Shown here one piece after another: positions 1 to 9,444 of a stretch of DNA of 64,000 nucleotides; within the stretch, counting starts at the first letter, position 1; every line of letters begins with the position of its first letter. Made by a program: the position numbers and the translations under genes. The notes under the pieces are model-generated. The model was not told the DNA's origin. It was given only the letters and a program-made list of their open reading frames with translations, and made no database searches. The DNA comes from Nitrosovibrio sp. Nv4 (GTDB lineage Bacteria > Pseudomonadota > Gammaproteobacteria > Burkholderiales > Nitrosomonadaceae): assembly GCA_945860135.1 (NCBI GenBank), contig CAMAPK010000004.1:55611-119610 (forward strand). The letters run 5' to 3'.

Positions 1-410
1 GTTGCGGAAGGCGAAATCTGCGGAATGCCCGCGTCATGATAAACACGGGATGCCGGAATAGTGGTGCCGGAATTGAGGTGGCCAATCATGCCGTTTATTT
101 CCGCATCCGCCAGCTTATGCGCGACGATGGTACCGTTCTTGGGATCGGCTTGATCGTCCTCGCTCAGAAGCTGGAACCGGATCTTCTGTCCGCCGATGAC
201 GATGCCCGCTGCATTTGCTTCTTCGATTGCCAGCCTGACCCCATTCTCATTGTCTTTGCCGATATGTGCCTGGGTACCGGTGAGCGGTGCGGCATGGCCG
301 ATTTTTACCAGAAGTTCACCCACCTTGGGCAGGGGCAAGGTTTCCTTGCAGCCGGAAAGAACGAGAATGGCAGCCGCAAGGCCAAAACTGAATCGTCCGG
401 AAAATTTCAT
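1..410 (-). CDS. Branched-chain amino acid ABC transporter substrate-binding protein (LivK-like), truncated by window edge
   Basis: Reverse-strand translation MKFSGRFSFGLAAAILVLSGCKETLPLPKVGELLVKIGHAAPLTGTQAHIGKDNENGVRLAIEEANAAGIVIGGQKIRFQLLSEDDQADPKNGTIVAHKLADAEINGMIGHLNSGTTIPAS...; lipoprotein signal plus type-I periplasmic binding signature. Open to the window edge, so absent from the ORF track. Confidence 0.85.
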   Translation of the reverse strand, partial: MKFSGRFSFGLAAAILVLSGCKETLPLPKVGELLVKIGHAAPLTGTQAHIGKDNENGVRLAIEEANAAGIVIGGQKIRFQLLSEDDQADPKNGTIVAHKLADAEINGMIGHLNSGTTIPASRVYHDAGIPQISPSA

Positions 411-577
411 GAAATCCTCTTGTCTGAATCGCGGATTCCTACGGGGGATCGGGCTGCAGCGCTAGATATGTTCGACAACGGTGCCGGACAAAGACCGACG
501 CAAAGGATTATCCGCAGCCGCTGCGGCAATGTCAATTTTACGCTGCCGTTTTTTGTGTATAGAATACGCCGTCATGT

Positions 578-653
<76 letters not shown>

Positions 654-950
654 CTTACCACTCCAAGGCAGTCCGCAAAACTCGCGCGCGCAAGAAAGAT
701 TTAAGCCGACCAAAATGAGCTGTCGGCTGTGTCGCATATTAAAACAGAAAAGTGCGAACAACGAGGTATGCGTAAAGCATGGTTTGGCCAACTGACCGCC
801 CGCTGGGCGGCACAGTTGTAATTTATGCTGAATGCTTCAGGCTAACGGCACAGGAAAGCAATAACAAGGCAATTGCTAAAACAGATGTCGTGGGTTGTCT
901 GTTTTTTTAAATGTATTGGCGAGCATGGCAATAGCCGATATTTGAAGCGA

Positions 951-1046
951 CTACATCACCATGAACCATCGATTAAAGAGCCCGAAGCTTGATATTGTCA
1001 CCATGACTATCGTGGTCATGATCACTAGGGTCCAATCTATTTTCAT
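951..1046 (-). CDS. Putative 31-aa single-TM small protein
   Basis: MKIDWTLVIMTTIVMVTISSFGLFNRWFMVM*, preceded by a Shine-Dalgarno-like aaggagag at good spacing; hydrophobic core. Confidence 0.45.
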   Translation of the reverse strand: MKIDWTLVIMTTIVMVTISSFGLFNRWFMVM

Positions 1047-1542
1047 CACTATCTCTCCTTTTGCGGGTTGGCGGACTCAAGTCAGAAATGTAATTCCCAT
1101 AATAATGACATAGTTTGGTTTGGTGTGCTGTTTGTCAAAAACAGCCTATTAATACCTCATTGTCTTGAACAGTTGCACGAAAATTCCAGCGCGGTGCCAG
1201 CGATAGATTACGTCACAAGTTTATGTGGGCGGAGGCTTGCGGTGGTTCTTTATCGGAGATGGAAAACGCTGCAAAACGAATTGAATTCGCAAGCATGGTG
1301 TAAGGCAAGAAAAGGAATTGCTTTTGCTTGCACCGGGGTTAGCTTGGAGCGGGAAATTTTGGAGAGTGTGGGAAGTTTGATAGAATGCCCCCGGACCAGC
1401 CCCTTGTTGCTAACAATCCAGAGTATCTATTTTGGGATATAGCGGAAACACAACAAGCGTACGGCAAGCAACAGCGGGAGTTTCAAGGCATGATAGTTCT
1501 TGTCCCCAAGGTTGCCTCAGAATAAACATTCCGGTTTATTCC

Positions 1543-1618
1543 GGGTCGTTAGCTCAGTTGGTAGAGCAGCGGACTCTTAATCCGTAGGTCGTCGGTTCGA
1601 ATCCGACACGGCCCACCA
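1543..1618 (+). tRNA. tRNA-Lys (CTT anticodon)
   Basis: GGGTCGTTAGCTCAGTTGGTAGAGCAGCGGACTCTTAATCCGTAGGTCGTCGGTTCGAATCCGACACGGCCCACCA; loop CTCTTAA; 3' half duplicated at 13445. Confidence 0.95.
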
Positions 1619-1661
1619 ATAAAACAAGGACTTGCAGTGATGCAAGTCCTTGTTGTTTTAA
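1571..1661 (+). repeat. attL-like direct repeat (3' half of tRNA-Lys plus downstream hairpin)
   Basis: 91 bp from ggactcttaatccgtagg to gttgttttaa, identical to 13445-13535. Confidence 0.95.
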
Positions 1662-2161
1662 GTTAGTAGCCCCATAGTAGACTTGTCGATAAGAAGCGCC
1701 TGCTTGTGCTACCGGTCATGAAATGACTGAAACCGACACGCTTCGGTCATTCATGCTGGCCTCACCAAGCGTCTGCTCCTCGGCCATTGCTGCCGGTGGC
1801 ATCCAGATGTACCAACGGCCGGTATGGCATCATCACCGGCCATAGATGCGGAAATCATCTCGAATGGCCGCTTTATCGCACTGCGACTGCGTACTCTCGA
1901 CCCGTTACGGCCGTTCAGATCACTCGCCTCGATGACCGCTTTGGAGCGATATGCTGTCGTCCGGCATATGCAGCCGAATTTTCGAATCGCTAAGGAAGGC
2001 TGGCAGTCAAACGCGGCTGCGAGCGCACTCTCTGTTCGGCTTTCAGCTTTCTCCCCATAACTTACCGGATTTTGACAGAAGGTGGCATCGGTCAATTAAG
2101 ATTCCATGTGATGAATCAATATGAGTATGATGCTGGTAAAACATGGCGTTGGAGGTGAGGA

Positions 2162-5100
2162 ATGGTTACGGAAGCGGACATCGCTGCGGCAACGCATATT
2201 CGTTTACCAATCAAGCTCACGTATCAGAATCGGGACGGCGTCATAGATGCTTCGTGCATCGGGCAGGCGAGCGAAGTCCGTGCCGCCGCAATCACTCCGC
2301 ATAGGTCTCGCGGTCCAAATTTCAAGCGGTTAAAAGCGGTCGCAGCAGACGGATCAACCTATGCTGTGGACGTTGTCAGCAACGGTTTCGATTTCACAGA
2401 CCTAGCTCCAACGGATGTGATACGTGGGACAGACTGTGTAGTCTTAGAAGGCGTATTGGAGGTCGAAAACGCCCGCTTCAGAGAAGTTGAGACAAGTATT
2501 AACGAAGGCAACCGCCTCAAGACAGAAGCGCATGCCTCATGGCGGAATGGCATCAACTACGTTTCTCAGCTTGAAGCGGCCGCAGGCCAGGCTGCACGAC
2601 CTGGGCTACGGTCTCCTCAGATCGGTGCACTTCATGCAATCGCAGCGCATTGGAGCCTGAGCAAAGATCCGGCAATCGTTGTGATGCCCACCGGCACTGG
2701 AAAGACGGAGGTGATGTTAGCCGTAACAGTCGAGTCGCGCGGTGATCGGATTCTCGTCATAGTGCCAACCGATGCGCTCCGTCAGCAGACTGCGGACAAG
2801 TTTCGCGAATATGGGCTTCTCAGGGAACTCGGCATCGTTACTGACATTAAGAATCCCGTGGTCGGGGTACTTACAGGTAAGCCCGCAGCCGCACAGTTCG
2901 ACGTGATCCAGACATGCAACATCGTCGTAACGACAATGGCTTCAATCAGCCGAGGCGACGATCAGGAGCAAAAGGCATTCGCCGCTCTCTTCAGCGCAGT
3001 TTTCTTAGACGAGGCCCATCACGCCCAGGCGACAACGTGGAACAAGTTTTCAGGGTTCTGCGGGCATGCTCGAATGCTTCTGTTCACCGCCACGCCTTTT
3101 CGAGAGGACGGCAAGGCCCTCAATGGAAAGATCATCTACAACTACCCCCTTCAACTCGCACAAGAGAACGAATTTTTTAAGCCGATCCAATTCCTGCAGG
3201 TCTTCGAGCCTGACAGCTCATTATCGGACTTGAGGATCGCTGAAAAGGCGGTGGAGAAGTTGAGAGCCGACCTTGCGAACGGTCTGAACCACATGCTGCT
3301 CGCAAGAGCGAACACCGTTGGTCACGCGCAACGTCTCTTTACAGACATCTACAACGCCGAATTTCCGGACCTGAACCCGGTACTTGTCCACAGTCAAACG
3401 CGTGGCCGGGAGCAAGTCCTGCGGAATATCCGCAACGAGCAACACAGAATAGTGATCTGCGTTGACATGTTCGGTGAGGGCTTCGATCTACCGCAACTGA
3501 AGGTCGCGGCACTGCATTCGGTGCACAAGAGCTTGGGCATTACCTTGCAATTCATTGGACGCTTCGCGAGGGCCGGGGCAAATGTTGGGGATGCGAGCTT
3601 TGTCGCCAATACGGCCGAAGACGGTGTCCCCGAGGCGTTAGAAAGCCTGTATCAGGAGAACGCTGATTGGAACAGTCTGCTGTCAGATCTGAGCTACGAC
3701 GCCATTGATCCGCAGGCTAGATTGTCGGAGTTGGTAGAAAACCTTCGACCACTGGAGGAGATGCCATCCGAGCTGGAGATCTCCACACTAACGATGAAGC
3801 CCAAACTGAGCACTGAAGTATTTCGAGTGCCGGACTTCGATCATACCGGGTATCAGAAGGCGTTTAGGCCAACTCAGTTCATTCACCAGCCCATCTTCAG
3901 TCAGCAGGACCAGATGCTGGTGTTCATTGTCAATCAGGCAGACAAGGTTGACTGGACAGACTCACGTGACATCGTTATCGACACATGGGACTTGTTTGTC
4001 ATTTACTACGATGAGGAACGAAGTCTTCTTTTCATCAACAGCTCGCGGAAATACTTCGCTTCAAAGTTGGCGAAGAGCCTGTCTACCGACCCTCAGTCGG
4101 TACGCGACGAAGATGTGTTTCGAGCGTTCAGCAACTTGCGACGGTTGACTCTGCACAGTGTTGGTTTGACGGGCCTGAGCAGGAACGTCAGATACCAGAT
4201 GTTCGCTGGACTTGATGTTCGCGACGCAATCGATCCTGTCCTTCAACAAGACAAGATGAAATCTAACGTCATGGGCGTCGGTTACGAAGACGGACGGAGA
4301 GTGAGTGTCGGGTGCTCGCGCAAAGGAAAGATTTGGTCGCTCCAGACCGACTCTCTCGCGGGATGGAGAGATTGGTGCCGTGATCTAGGTGTGAAGCTGT
4401 CGAACGAGAACATCGAGCCGAATGACTTTCTCAAATACACGTTGATTCCTGAGCTCAGAAAGAACGGCGTGCTTCCCGACCAACAGGCCATGATGGTTGA
4501 TTGGCCAGAGCAACTCTTCGAATCAGCAAGCTTCAACATCACAGTCGTGCATGGTGACGACAAATACAGCTTTCATGAATGCCAACTAGATTTGGTGGAA
4601 TGGGTCTCGGCTGGGCACGCCTTCACCTTTAAGCTGAAGGCTGGCGGAGACGTGGAAGGTGTCTTCAGAATGACACTTATTGCCGAAGATGCTGCTCAAG
4701 GAATGTTCTACTCAATCACTCGTGTTGAGGGACCTGAAATCATCATCGAGGCATTTAACAAAATTCAGTCCGCCGCTGATTTCTTCACCACCAACCCTCC
4801 GCTGGTTCGGTTGGCAGATGGCTCACAGCTCTCAGGTGAGATATTGCTGAAACCGCGAGAGGAACTGGCTGAAGTGTTTGACCATGATTTGATCGGTCAA
4901 CTTGCTTGGGGAGACACGTTACTGAATCAGGAAAGCCGCTGGGACGGAGAGGAACTTCGCCCCCGATCAATCCAACAGAAATTCATTGAATATCTAGAGC
5001 AAGGACCATCGGCGTTCATCATCGACGACGACGACGCCGGGGAAAGTGCGGACATCGTTGCGATTGAGGACAGCGAGGACACTATCACCGTCACGCTTTG

Positions 5101-5464
5101 GCATTGCAAGTATTCCTCCGGTGCAGCTCCGGGCAATCGTGTGAAGGACCTTTATGAGGTTTGCGGCCAAGCGCAAAAGTCCGTGAAATGGACTTGGAAT
5201 TTTGCCAATCTCGTTGCCCACTTGACCAAACGTGAAACTAAGCATCGCAGAGGTCGCCCATCAAGGTTCGTGAGGGGAAGTCTAGACAGACTGGTTGTGC
5301 TTAGAAAAGCATCGCGGCGCAAGTACATCGTTTTTAGGGTAGGTATTGTGCAGCCAGGCTTGTCGAAGGTCGGAATTGAAAACGAACATCTCGCAATACT
5401 GGGGGCGACAAGTCTATTTTTGCGCACCGTAACCAATCATCCTCTGATGGTGATTTCGAGTTGA
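2162..5464 (+). CDS. SF2 DEAD/DEAH-box helicase with candidate C-terminal nuclease-like domain
   Basis: Walker A MPTGTGKT, Walker B LDEAHHA, motif III TATPFR, motif V GEGFDLPQLK, motif VI QFIGRFARAG; C-terminal ADIVAIEDSEDTITVTLWHCKYSSG. Confidence 0.85.
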   Translation: MVTEADIAAATHIRLPIKLTYQNRDGVIDASCIGQASEVRAAAITPHRSRGPNFKRLKAVAADGSTYAVDVVSNGFDFTDLAPTDVIRGTDCVVLEGVLEVENARFREVETSINEGNRLKTEAHASWRNGINYVSQLEAAAGQAARPGLRSPQIGALHAIAAHWSLSKDPAIVVMPTGTGKTEVMLAVTVESRGDRILVIVPTDALRQQTADKFREYGLLRELGIVTDIKNPVVGVLTGKPAAAQFDVIQTCNIVVTTMASISRGDDQEQKAFAALFSAVFLDEAHHAQATTWNKFSGFCGHARMLLFTATPFREDGKALNGKIIYNYPLQLAQENEFFKPIQFLQVFEPDSSLSDLRIAEKAVEKLRADLANGLNHMLLARANTVGHAQRLFTDIYNAEFPDLNPVLVHSQTRGREQVLRNIRNEQHRIVICVDMFGEGFDLPQLKVAALHSVHKSLGITLQFIGRFARAGANVGDASFVANTAEDGVPEALESLYQENADWNSLLSDLSYDAIDPQARLSELVENLRPLEEMPSELEISTLTMKPKLSTEVFRVPDFDHTGYQKAFRPTQFIHQPIFSQQDQMLVFIVNQADKVDWTDSRDIVIDTWDLFVIYYDEERSLLFINSSRKYFASKLAKSLSTDPQSVRDEDVFRAFSNLRRLTLHSVGLTGLSRNVRYQMFAGLDVRDAIDPVLQQDKMKSNVMGVGYEDGRRVSVGCSRKGKIWSLQTDSLAGWRDWCRDLGVKLSNENIEPNDFLKYTLIPELRKNGVLPDQQAMMVDWPEQLFESASFNITVVHGDDKYSFHECQLDLVEWVSAGHAFTFKLKAGGDVEGVFRMTLIAEDAAQGMFYSITRVEGPEIIIEAFNKIQSAADFFTTNPPLVRLADGSQLSGEILLKPREELAEVFDHDLIGQLAWGDTLLNQESRWDGEELRPRSIQQKFIEYLEQGPSAFIIDDDDAGESADIVAIEDSEDTITVTLWHCKYSSGAAPGNRVKDLYEVCGQAQKSVKWTWNFANLVAHLTKRETKHRRGRPSRFVRGSLDRLVVLRKASRRKYIVFRVGIVQPGLSKVGIENEHLAILGATSLFLRTVTNHPLMVISS

Positions 5465-5648
5465 TGGTGGTTGAGCGCATAAATCTGGGCGAAGGTCCGC
5501 AACCAGTCGACACTGTTGAAAACTCGCTGTAGGCCGATGTCAATCGATTTTCGGGGGTCCTCCACACTCAGCAACGCCCCTTGTTAGCGACAAATAGAAA
5601 ACGATGCTGATTACGCTTCAGCGAATTGAAACGCAATGTATAAATGTA

Positions 5649-5670
5649 GCCGGGGACCGAAGGCCCCGGC
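5649..5670 (-). terminator. Hairpin downstream of the small YjzC-like gene
   Basis: GCCGGGG-ACCGAAGG-CCCCGGC inverted repeat. Confidence 0.5.
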
Positions 5671-5683
5671 GTGCTGCTAGTTA

Positions 5684-5860
5684 CTACCCGCGACCGCTTT
5701 TGTTGTTCGTGCGATCTGCTATCGAGTAGGTCGTACCTGCTTTCTGGCTAGGCGGGAATGTATGTCCCTTTGGCACCGTAATTTCCTTGCTAGTGCTGCC
5801 AACCTTGTACTGCGCTGAAGCTGGGGCGGTTTGCCCTGGTTTGAACGTCTTATTTGTCAT
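5684..5860 (-). CDS. YjzC-like small protein (58 aa)
   Basis: MTNKTFKPGQTAPASAQYKVGSTSKEITVPKGHTFPPSQKAGTTYSIADRTNNKSGRG*; FxPGQxAPxSxxY pattern resembles the YjzC family; below the length cut of the ORF track. Confidence 0.65.
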   Translation of the reverse strand: MTNKTFKPGQTAPASAQYKVGSTSKEITVPKGHTFPPSQKAGTTYSIADRTNNKSGRG

Positions 5861-6090
5861 GGTAAAATTGCCTTATATGTATTGCCGTTCAAGACGGCAT
5901 GCTTTACATTCGGCAAATCCCCGGTTAATTGGGGATGCCGCGATGAGTGGCCACCTGGGCCCCGGTAATCTCTGTCCCCGCCAAGAGTCAGAAAGATTGC
6001 CGGGGCCTTGTTTCTTGGCCGTCGCCGGGCGGCTTCAACGACGGCCGTATTCTCTTCTGTTCATTTTCATCTCCTTCTAAATGTGTGCCA

Positions 6091-6723
6091 TTAGGTAGTA
6101 GCTGGTGAGTCAGACGATGGCGGTGGCGGTGGCGGTGGCGCTGGCGGCGGTGCGGCATTTATCGCTTGGGCCGCCGCAGCTTCCGTTTTCCAGTGCTCTC
6201 GGATGGCTTCAATTTCGCCAAAGGCTCCAATGTCAGTGACCCGGTCTAAGAAGCGCGCATAAAGTCCATCTTGCATAAGACCCGAAGCCCGCAACCGTTC
6301 CAAGGCGACGTTCGGATTGATGAGAAGTACGTAATGAAATTCCCCCGATGACCCAGGCTTCGTGGTGATAAAGAAAAGCTCGCGCAGTTTCTTCATCCTC
6401 TTCCGCCATGTATCAACCGCCCGTTCGCCAACAAAACCCGCTTCGCAAGCGAAAGTCATCGGGTTCTCGATGGTGACAAGGATATGGTCAGGGGATCGCG
6501 CCCAGAGACAGAACAGGGTGTGCCCAGCTGGCTGACCCTTTGTCTGCGCATCAATGGCCTGCATTGCAATCGGTAGCGTCCGAGGTAGGGTCGTATAGCC
6601 ATCGTTCGTCTTGCGGTGCCACAAGAAAACACGCGGCGCATTGGGAAAATGTATATCCATCTGCTGCTGCGCGCGTTCGGCCATTTTCATTCGCTTAGCG
6701 GTTGCCTGTTTGCCGTTTGCCAT
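6091..6723 (-). CDS. Conserved hypothetical island protein with proline-rich C-terminus
   Basis: MANGKQATAKRMKMAERAQQQMDIHFPNAPRVFLWHRKTNDGYTTLPRTLP...PPPAPPPPPPPSSDSPATT; start moved to the MANGKQ Met. Confidence 0.7.
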   Translation of the reverse strand: MANGKQATAKRMKMAERAQQQMDIHFPNAPRVFLWHRKTNDGYTTLPRTLPIAMQAIDAQTKGQPAGHTLFCLWARSPDHILVTIENPMTFACEAGFVGERAVDTWRKRMKKLRELFFITTKPGSSGEFHYVLLINPNVALERLRASGLMQDGLYARFLDRVTDIGAFGEIEAIREHWKTEAAAAQAINAAPPPAPPPPPPPSSDSPATT

Positions 6724-6944
6724 GATTGAATCCTCCACTGGTTTTGATACCGAACTATCCCCTAACCGCTGCATGCTGACAACGATTGATTGCGCACAAT
6801 ATCGCCGTACTCGTCCATCAGAGTGGCCGATTTAGCTATATGAATAGCCGCCATAACGGTGAAATACAACAGTATAAGCTCGCACTATATGGCGCACAAA
6901 TATTATTTAGTCCGATATTAATCATAGTGTTATTTGAATATTGC

Positions 6945-6994
6945 GTGCTCCCGTGCTCAATGTGCTCATCGTGCTCGATGTGCTCACCGTGCTC
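6945..6994. repeat. Six GTGCTC units with 9-nt periodicity
   Basis: GTGCTC at 6945, 6953, 6962, 6971, 6980 and 6989. Confidence 0.8.
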
Positions 6995-7363
6995 CCGGGG
7001 TTGTAAGGGGGTGCTACAGGTGCCTTCCGGACTCGTCAATTTGAAAGAAATGGTGTGAATTTGAGTTCGCCTTGCCGCGAAGAGGTCTCACATCACCCGC
7101 TGTGGCCGCGGCTATCGGCCGCTGATTACGAGGCATCTTTTCGCTTGAATGGTGGCTTGGAGAAGATGCGTCAGCATCTCTTGATGGGCGGATGCTGACC
7201 GAACGGCAGGTAACCGACGCAATGCTGACCGAAGCGGGATGGGACTCGAACGGCAGCATTGGCCGAGGAACGGACATCTACGGTAGCCGTGTCGACCGTC
7301 TCTTTCTGGCACATCTCAGACGGACGTGGTTATAAGAACAGGTAAAGCCCAAGGCTACCAATT

Positions 7364-8965
7364 TTAAAGCGGCTCGACCTCCTCCTCTTGGGTTGGTTCG
7401 AACCCCAACTGATATCGCGTCCATTCGCGCTCTATAGATGGATTCTCACGAATCTGCTGTTCAATGTGTAGCGTTTCTCGATAGCCTTGTGCATCTGCTG
7501 CCATAGTCCAGTGTACGGTGATACCAAAACTCTCCACCTCACGACGAATATCAGTTAGTCCGAGTCGGAAAAACTCCTTACGAGGATTAACTTTATTTAT
7601 CTGCTGACGTAGAAAATGGCGGTGTAGTTTTTTCTCAAGCCCCGGCGCATCTTCGCTATAGATCATTGCGTGTACATCAAACTCAAACGGTACGCTGGCA
7701 TCACCCAGCTCACGAATACGATCTGTCGGCTCCAAGCGTCGTGTCATACCGATTTTGAATACTTCATCACCAAAAGAGCCAATATTGGAAATCACATACA
7801 CATGTCCACGTCGCGTTTGCTGAGCCATGGAAAGGGCGCGTTGGTTTTTCTCTTCGGCGACCTTAAGCTTTGCCTCTAACTCTTGCAATTTGGCTTCAAA
7901 CTCCGCTCGCTGGGTTTCATTTGCGTCTGCTACCCGCTGCTGCATCTTCTCCATTGCTTTCTTGATTGCCTCCTCCTCATTCGCAGCATCCTTAATGGCA
8001 CGTTCTATTTCGCGGCGAGCTTTTTCTTCATCCCGCATTTGCTCTCTCAAGCGACGCTGCTCCTCGCGCTCTTCATCCTTAAGCACTTGAGCGGTGGCCC
8101 CCCATTTCAATTCATTTAATCGTGCAGCTAGATATTGCTCTGTGATTCTGGCATTACGAAATGCAGTACCATTGAAATTAACCACTGCAAAGGCGTCACG
8201 AATTTCCTGTTCCAACTTCCCGTGGTTGTCTGCTTTACTACGTGACAAGATGGAGTCAACCTTACCGTTGAAAGCATCAACGACAAAGCGAATCGCCGTT
8301 TCCTTTCGATTTGCTTCAACATATTCGCACGTGGCGGCTACGTTCGCTTTGACCATAGCGCGACTACTGTTACGCGCCTCCTTGAGTTTCTGGCCTGCCT
8401 CAATATATCCAAATTCGTCAGCAAGATCATCTAGCAAGCTATAACTTGGCACGATGTAAGCATCATCATACCCTTCAATGATATTTTTCATGGCCTGCAC
8501 TGTATCGGTAAATTCCTTTGCTCGATTCATTGCCGTGTAGGCTTCACCTGCAATTTCTTCAGCACGTTGTTTAGCTGATGCGATGATACGATTTGCTTCT
8601 TCACCGGCTACTCTAAACTTGTCATCTGCCTGCTCAATTTTGGCTCGAGCAACCTGATTGGCATCTTTGCGTTCGTGATCTGCGGCCATCTTAGCCTGGC
8701 TTAAGGTGTCATTTGCTTCAGCAAGGATATCCTGCGCTTTAGCTTCAGCATCAAGAATACCTTGGTATTTTACTAATGCAGCAAGGCGATGCACCGATTC
8801 CTCGAGTTGATGATTAAGCTCGCTATTGCGACGCTCCAATTCCTCGAGTTGACGATCAAGCTTACGGTTGATTTGTTCACGTGCTGCAATTTCCTTCTCA
8901 GCTGCCGACTTTTTGACCCAAAGGCCAATAGCGACAGCTAAGGCAATAAGAAAAAGAAATTCCAT
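7364..8965 (-). CDS. SNIPE-like protein: N-terminal TM, coiled coil/DUF4041-like region, C-terminal GIY-YIG (T5orf172/Mug113-type) nuclease
   Basis: N-term MEFLFLIALAVAIGLWVKK TM; long coiled coil; RRGHVYVISNIGSFGDEVFKIGMTRRLEPTDRIRELGDASVPFEFDVHAMI (VYV...FKIG) nuclease core. Confidence 0.8.
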   Translation of the reverse strand: MEFLFLIALAVAIGLWVKKSAAEKEIAAREQINRKLDRQLEELERRNSELNHQLEESVHRLAALVKYQGILDAEAKAQDILAEANDTLSQAKMAADHERKDANQVARAKIEQADDKFRVAGEEANRIIASAKQRAEEIAGEAYTAMNRAKEFTDTVQAMKNIIEGYDDAYIVPSYSLLDDLADEFGYIEAGQKLKEARNSSRAMVKANVAATCEYVEANRKETAIRFVVDAFNGKVDSILSRSKADNHGKLEQEIRDAFAVVNFNGTAFRNARITEQYLAARLNELKWGATAQVLKDEEREEQRRLREQMRDEEKARREIERAIKDAANEEEAIKKAMEKMQQRVADANETQRAEFEAKLQELEAKLKVAEEKNQRALSMAQQTRRGHVYVISNIGSFGDEVFKIGMTRRLEPTDRIRELGDASVPFEFDVHAMIYSEDAPGLEKKLHRHFLRQQINKVNPRKEFFRLGLTDIRREVESFGITVHWTMAADAQGYRETLHIEQQIRENPSIEREWTRYQLGFEPTQEEEVEPL

Positions 8966-9444
8966 GCTTCCCCCCTGTTAATTGGAATTTTCAACGAAAA
9001 GAATATGCTACACGGATGGGGTGATAAAGATAGTTGAGAATCGCAAAAACAGGTATTGGTTTTGTAGGGAGAGGGCAACACGTACTTGACGCGCCTGACT
9101 GACTGCTTTCTGGAAAAAACATTAGTGGCTGTTTTTGGCACGTTTGAGACTTTTGACTTTTATCCTTATCCGTACAGTTATTGACAGAACTCCAAGCATC
9201 AAAAGCATTTCAGGAATCAGCGAGGGAAATCTGAGAAGCGGATTCAGTGCAATGACCCAGCAGACCGACTGTATCCGGTTGAATGATTTTATTGGGCACA
9301 GCAGCCTTGCTCCTGTGCAGGGCTGGCGACAGACTGGCGCTGCCAGACTGTGTGGATGTGTGGATGTCAGGGAAACAGATTGTGCCCTGCATCATGTGGT
9401 TCCGGCTTGTATCAAGAAGCCATACTCTGTACTTGCACCAAGTC

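Noticed and set aside
1068-1442. 124-aa ORF between the tRNAs
   Set aside because: No domain or convincing RBS; composition looks noncoding.
1751-2095. 114-aa minus ORF and overlapping + ORFs at the island left end
   Set aside because: Several short overlapping frames, none with recognisable features; possibly degraded sequence.
5870-6080. Possible second small gene on the minus strand (frame ENTAVVEAARRRPRNKAPAIF...)
   Set aside because: Only an 11-codon frame follows the good SD/ATG; the longer frame lacks a start, so it would need a frameshift.
6945-6994. Possible CRISPR array
   Set aside because: Repeat unit is only 6 nt with 2-3 nt between units; no 28-36 nt repeats or spacers, and no cas genes in the window.
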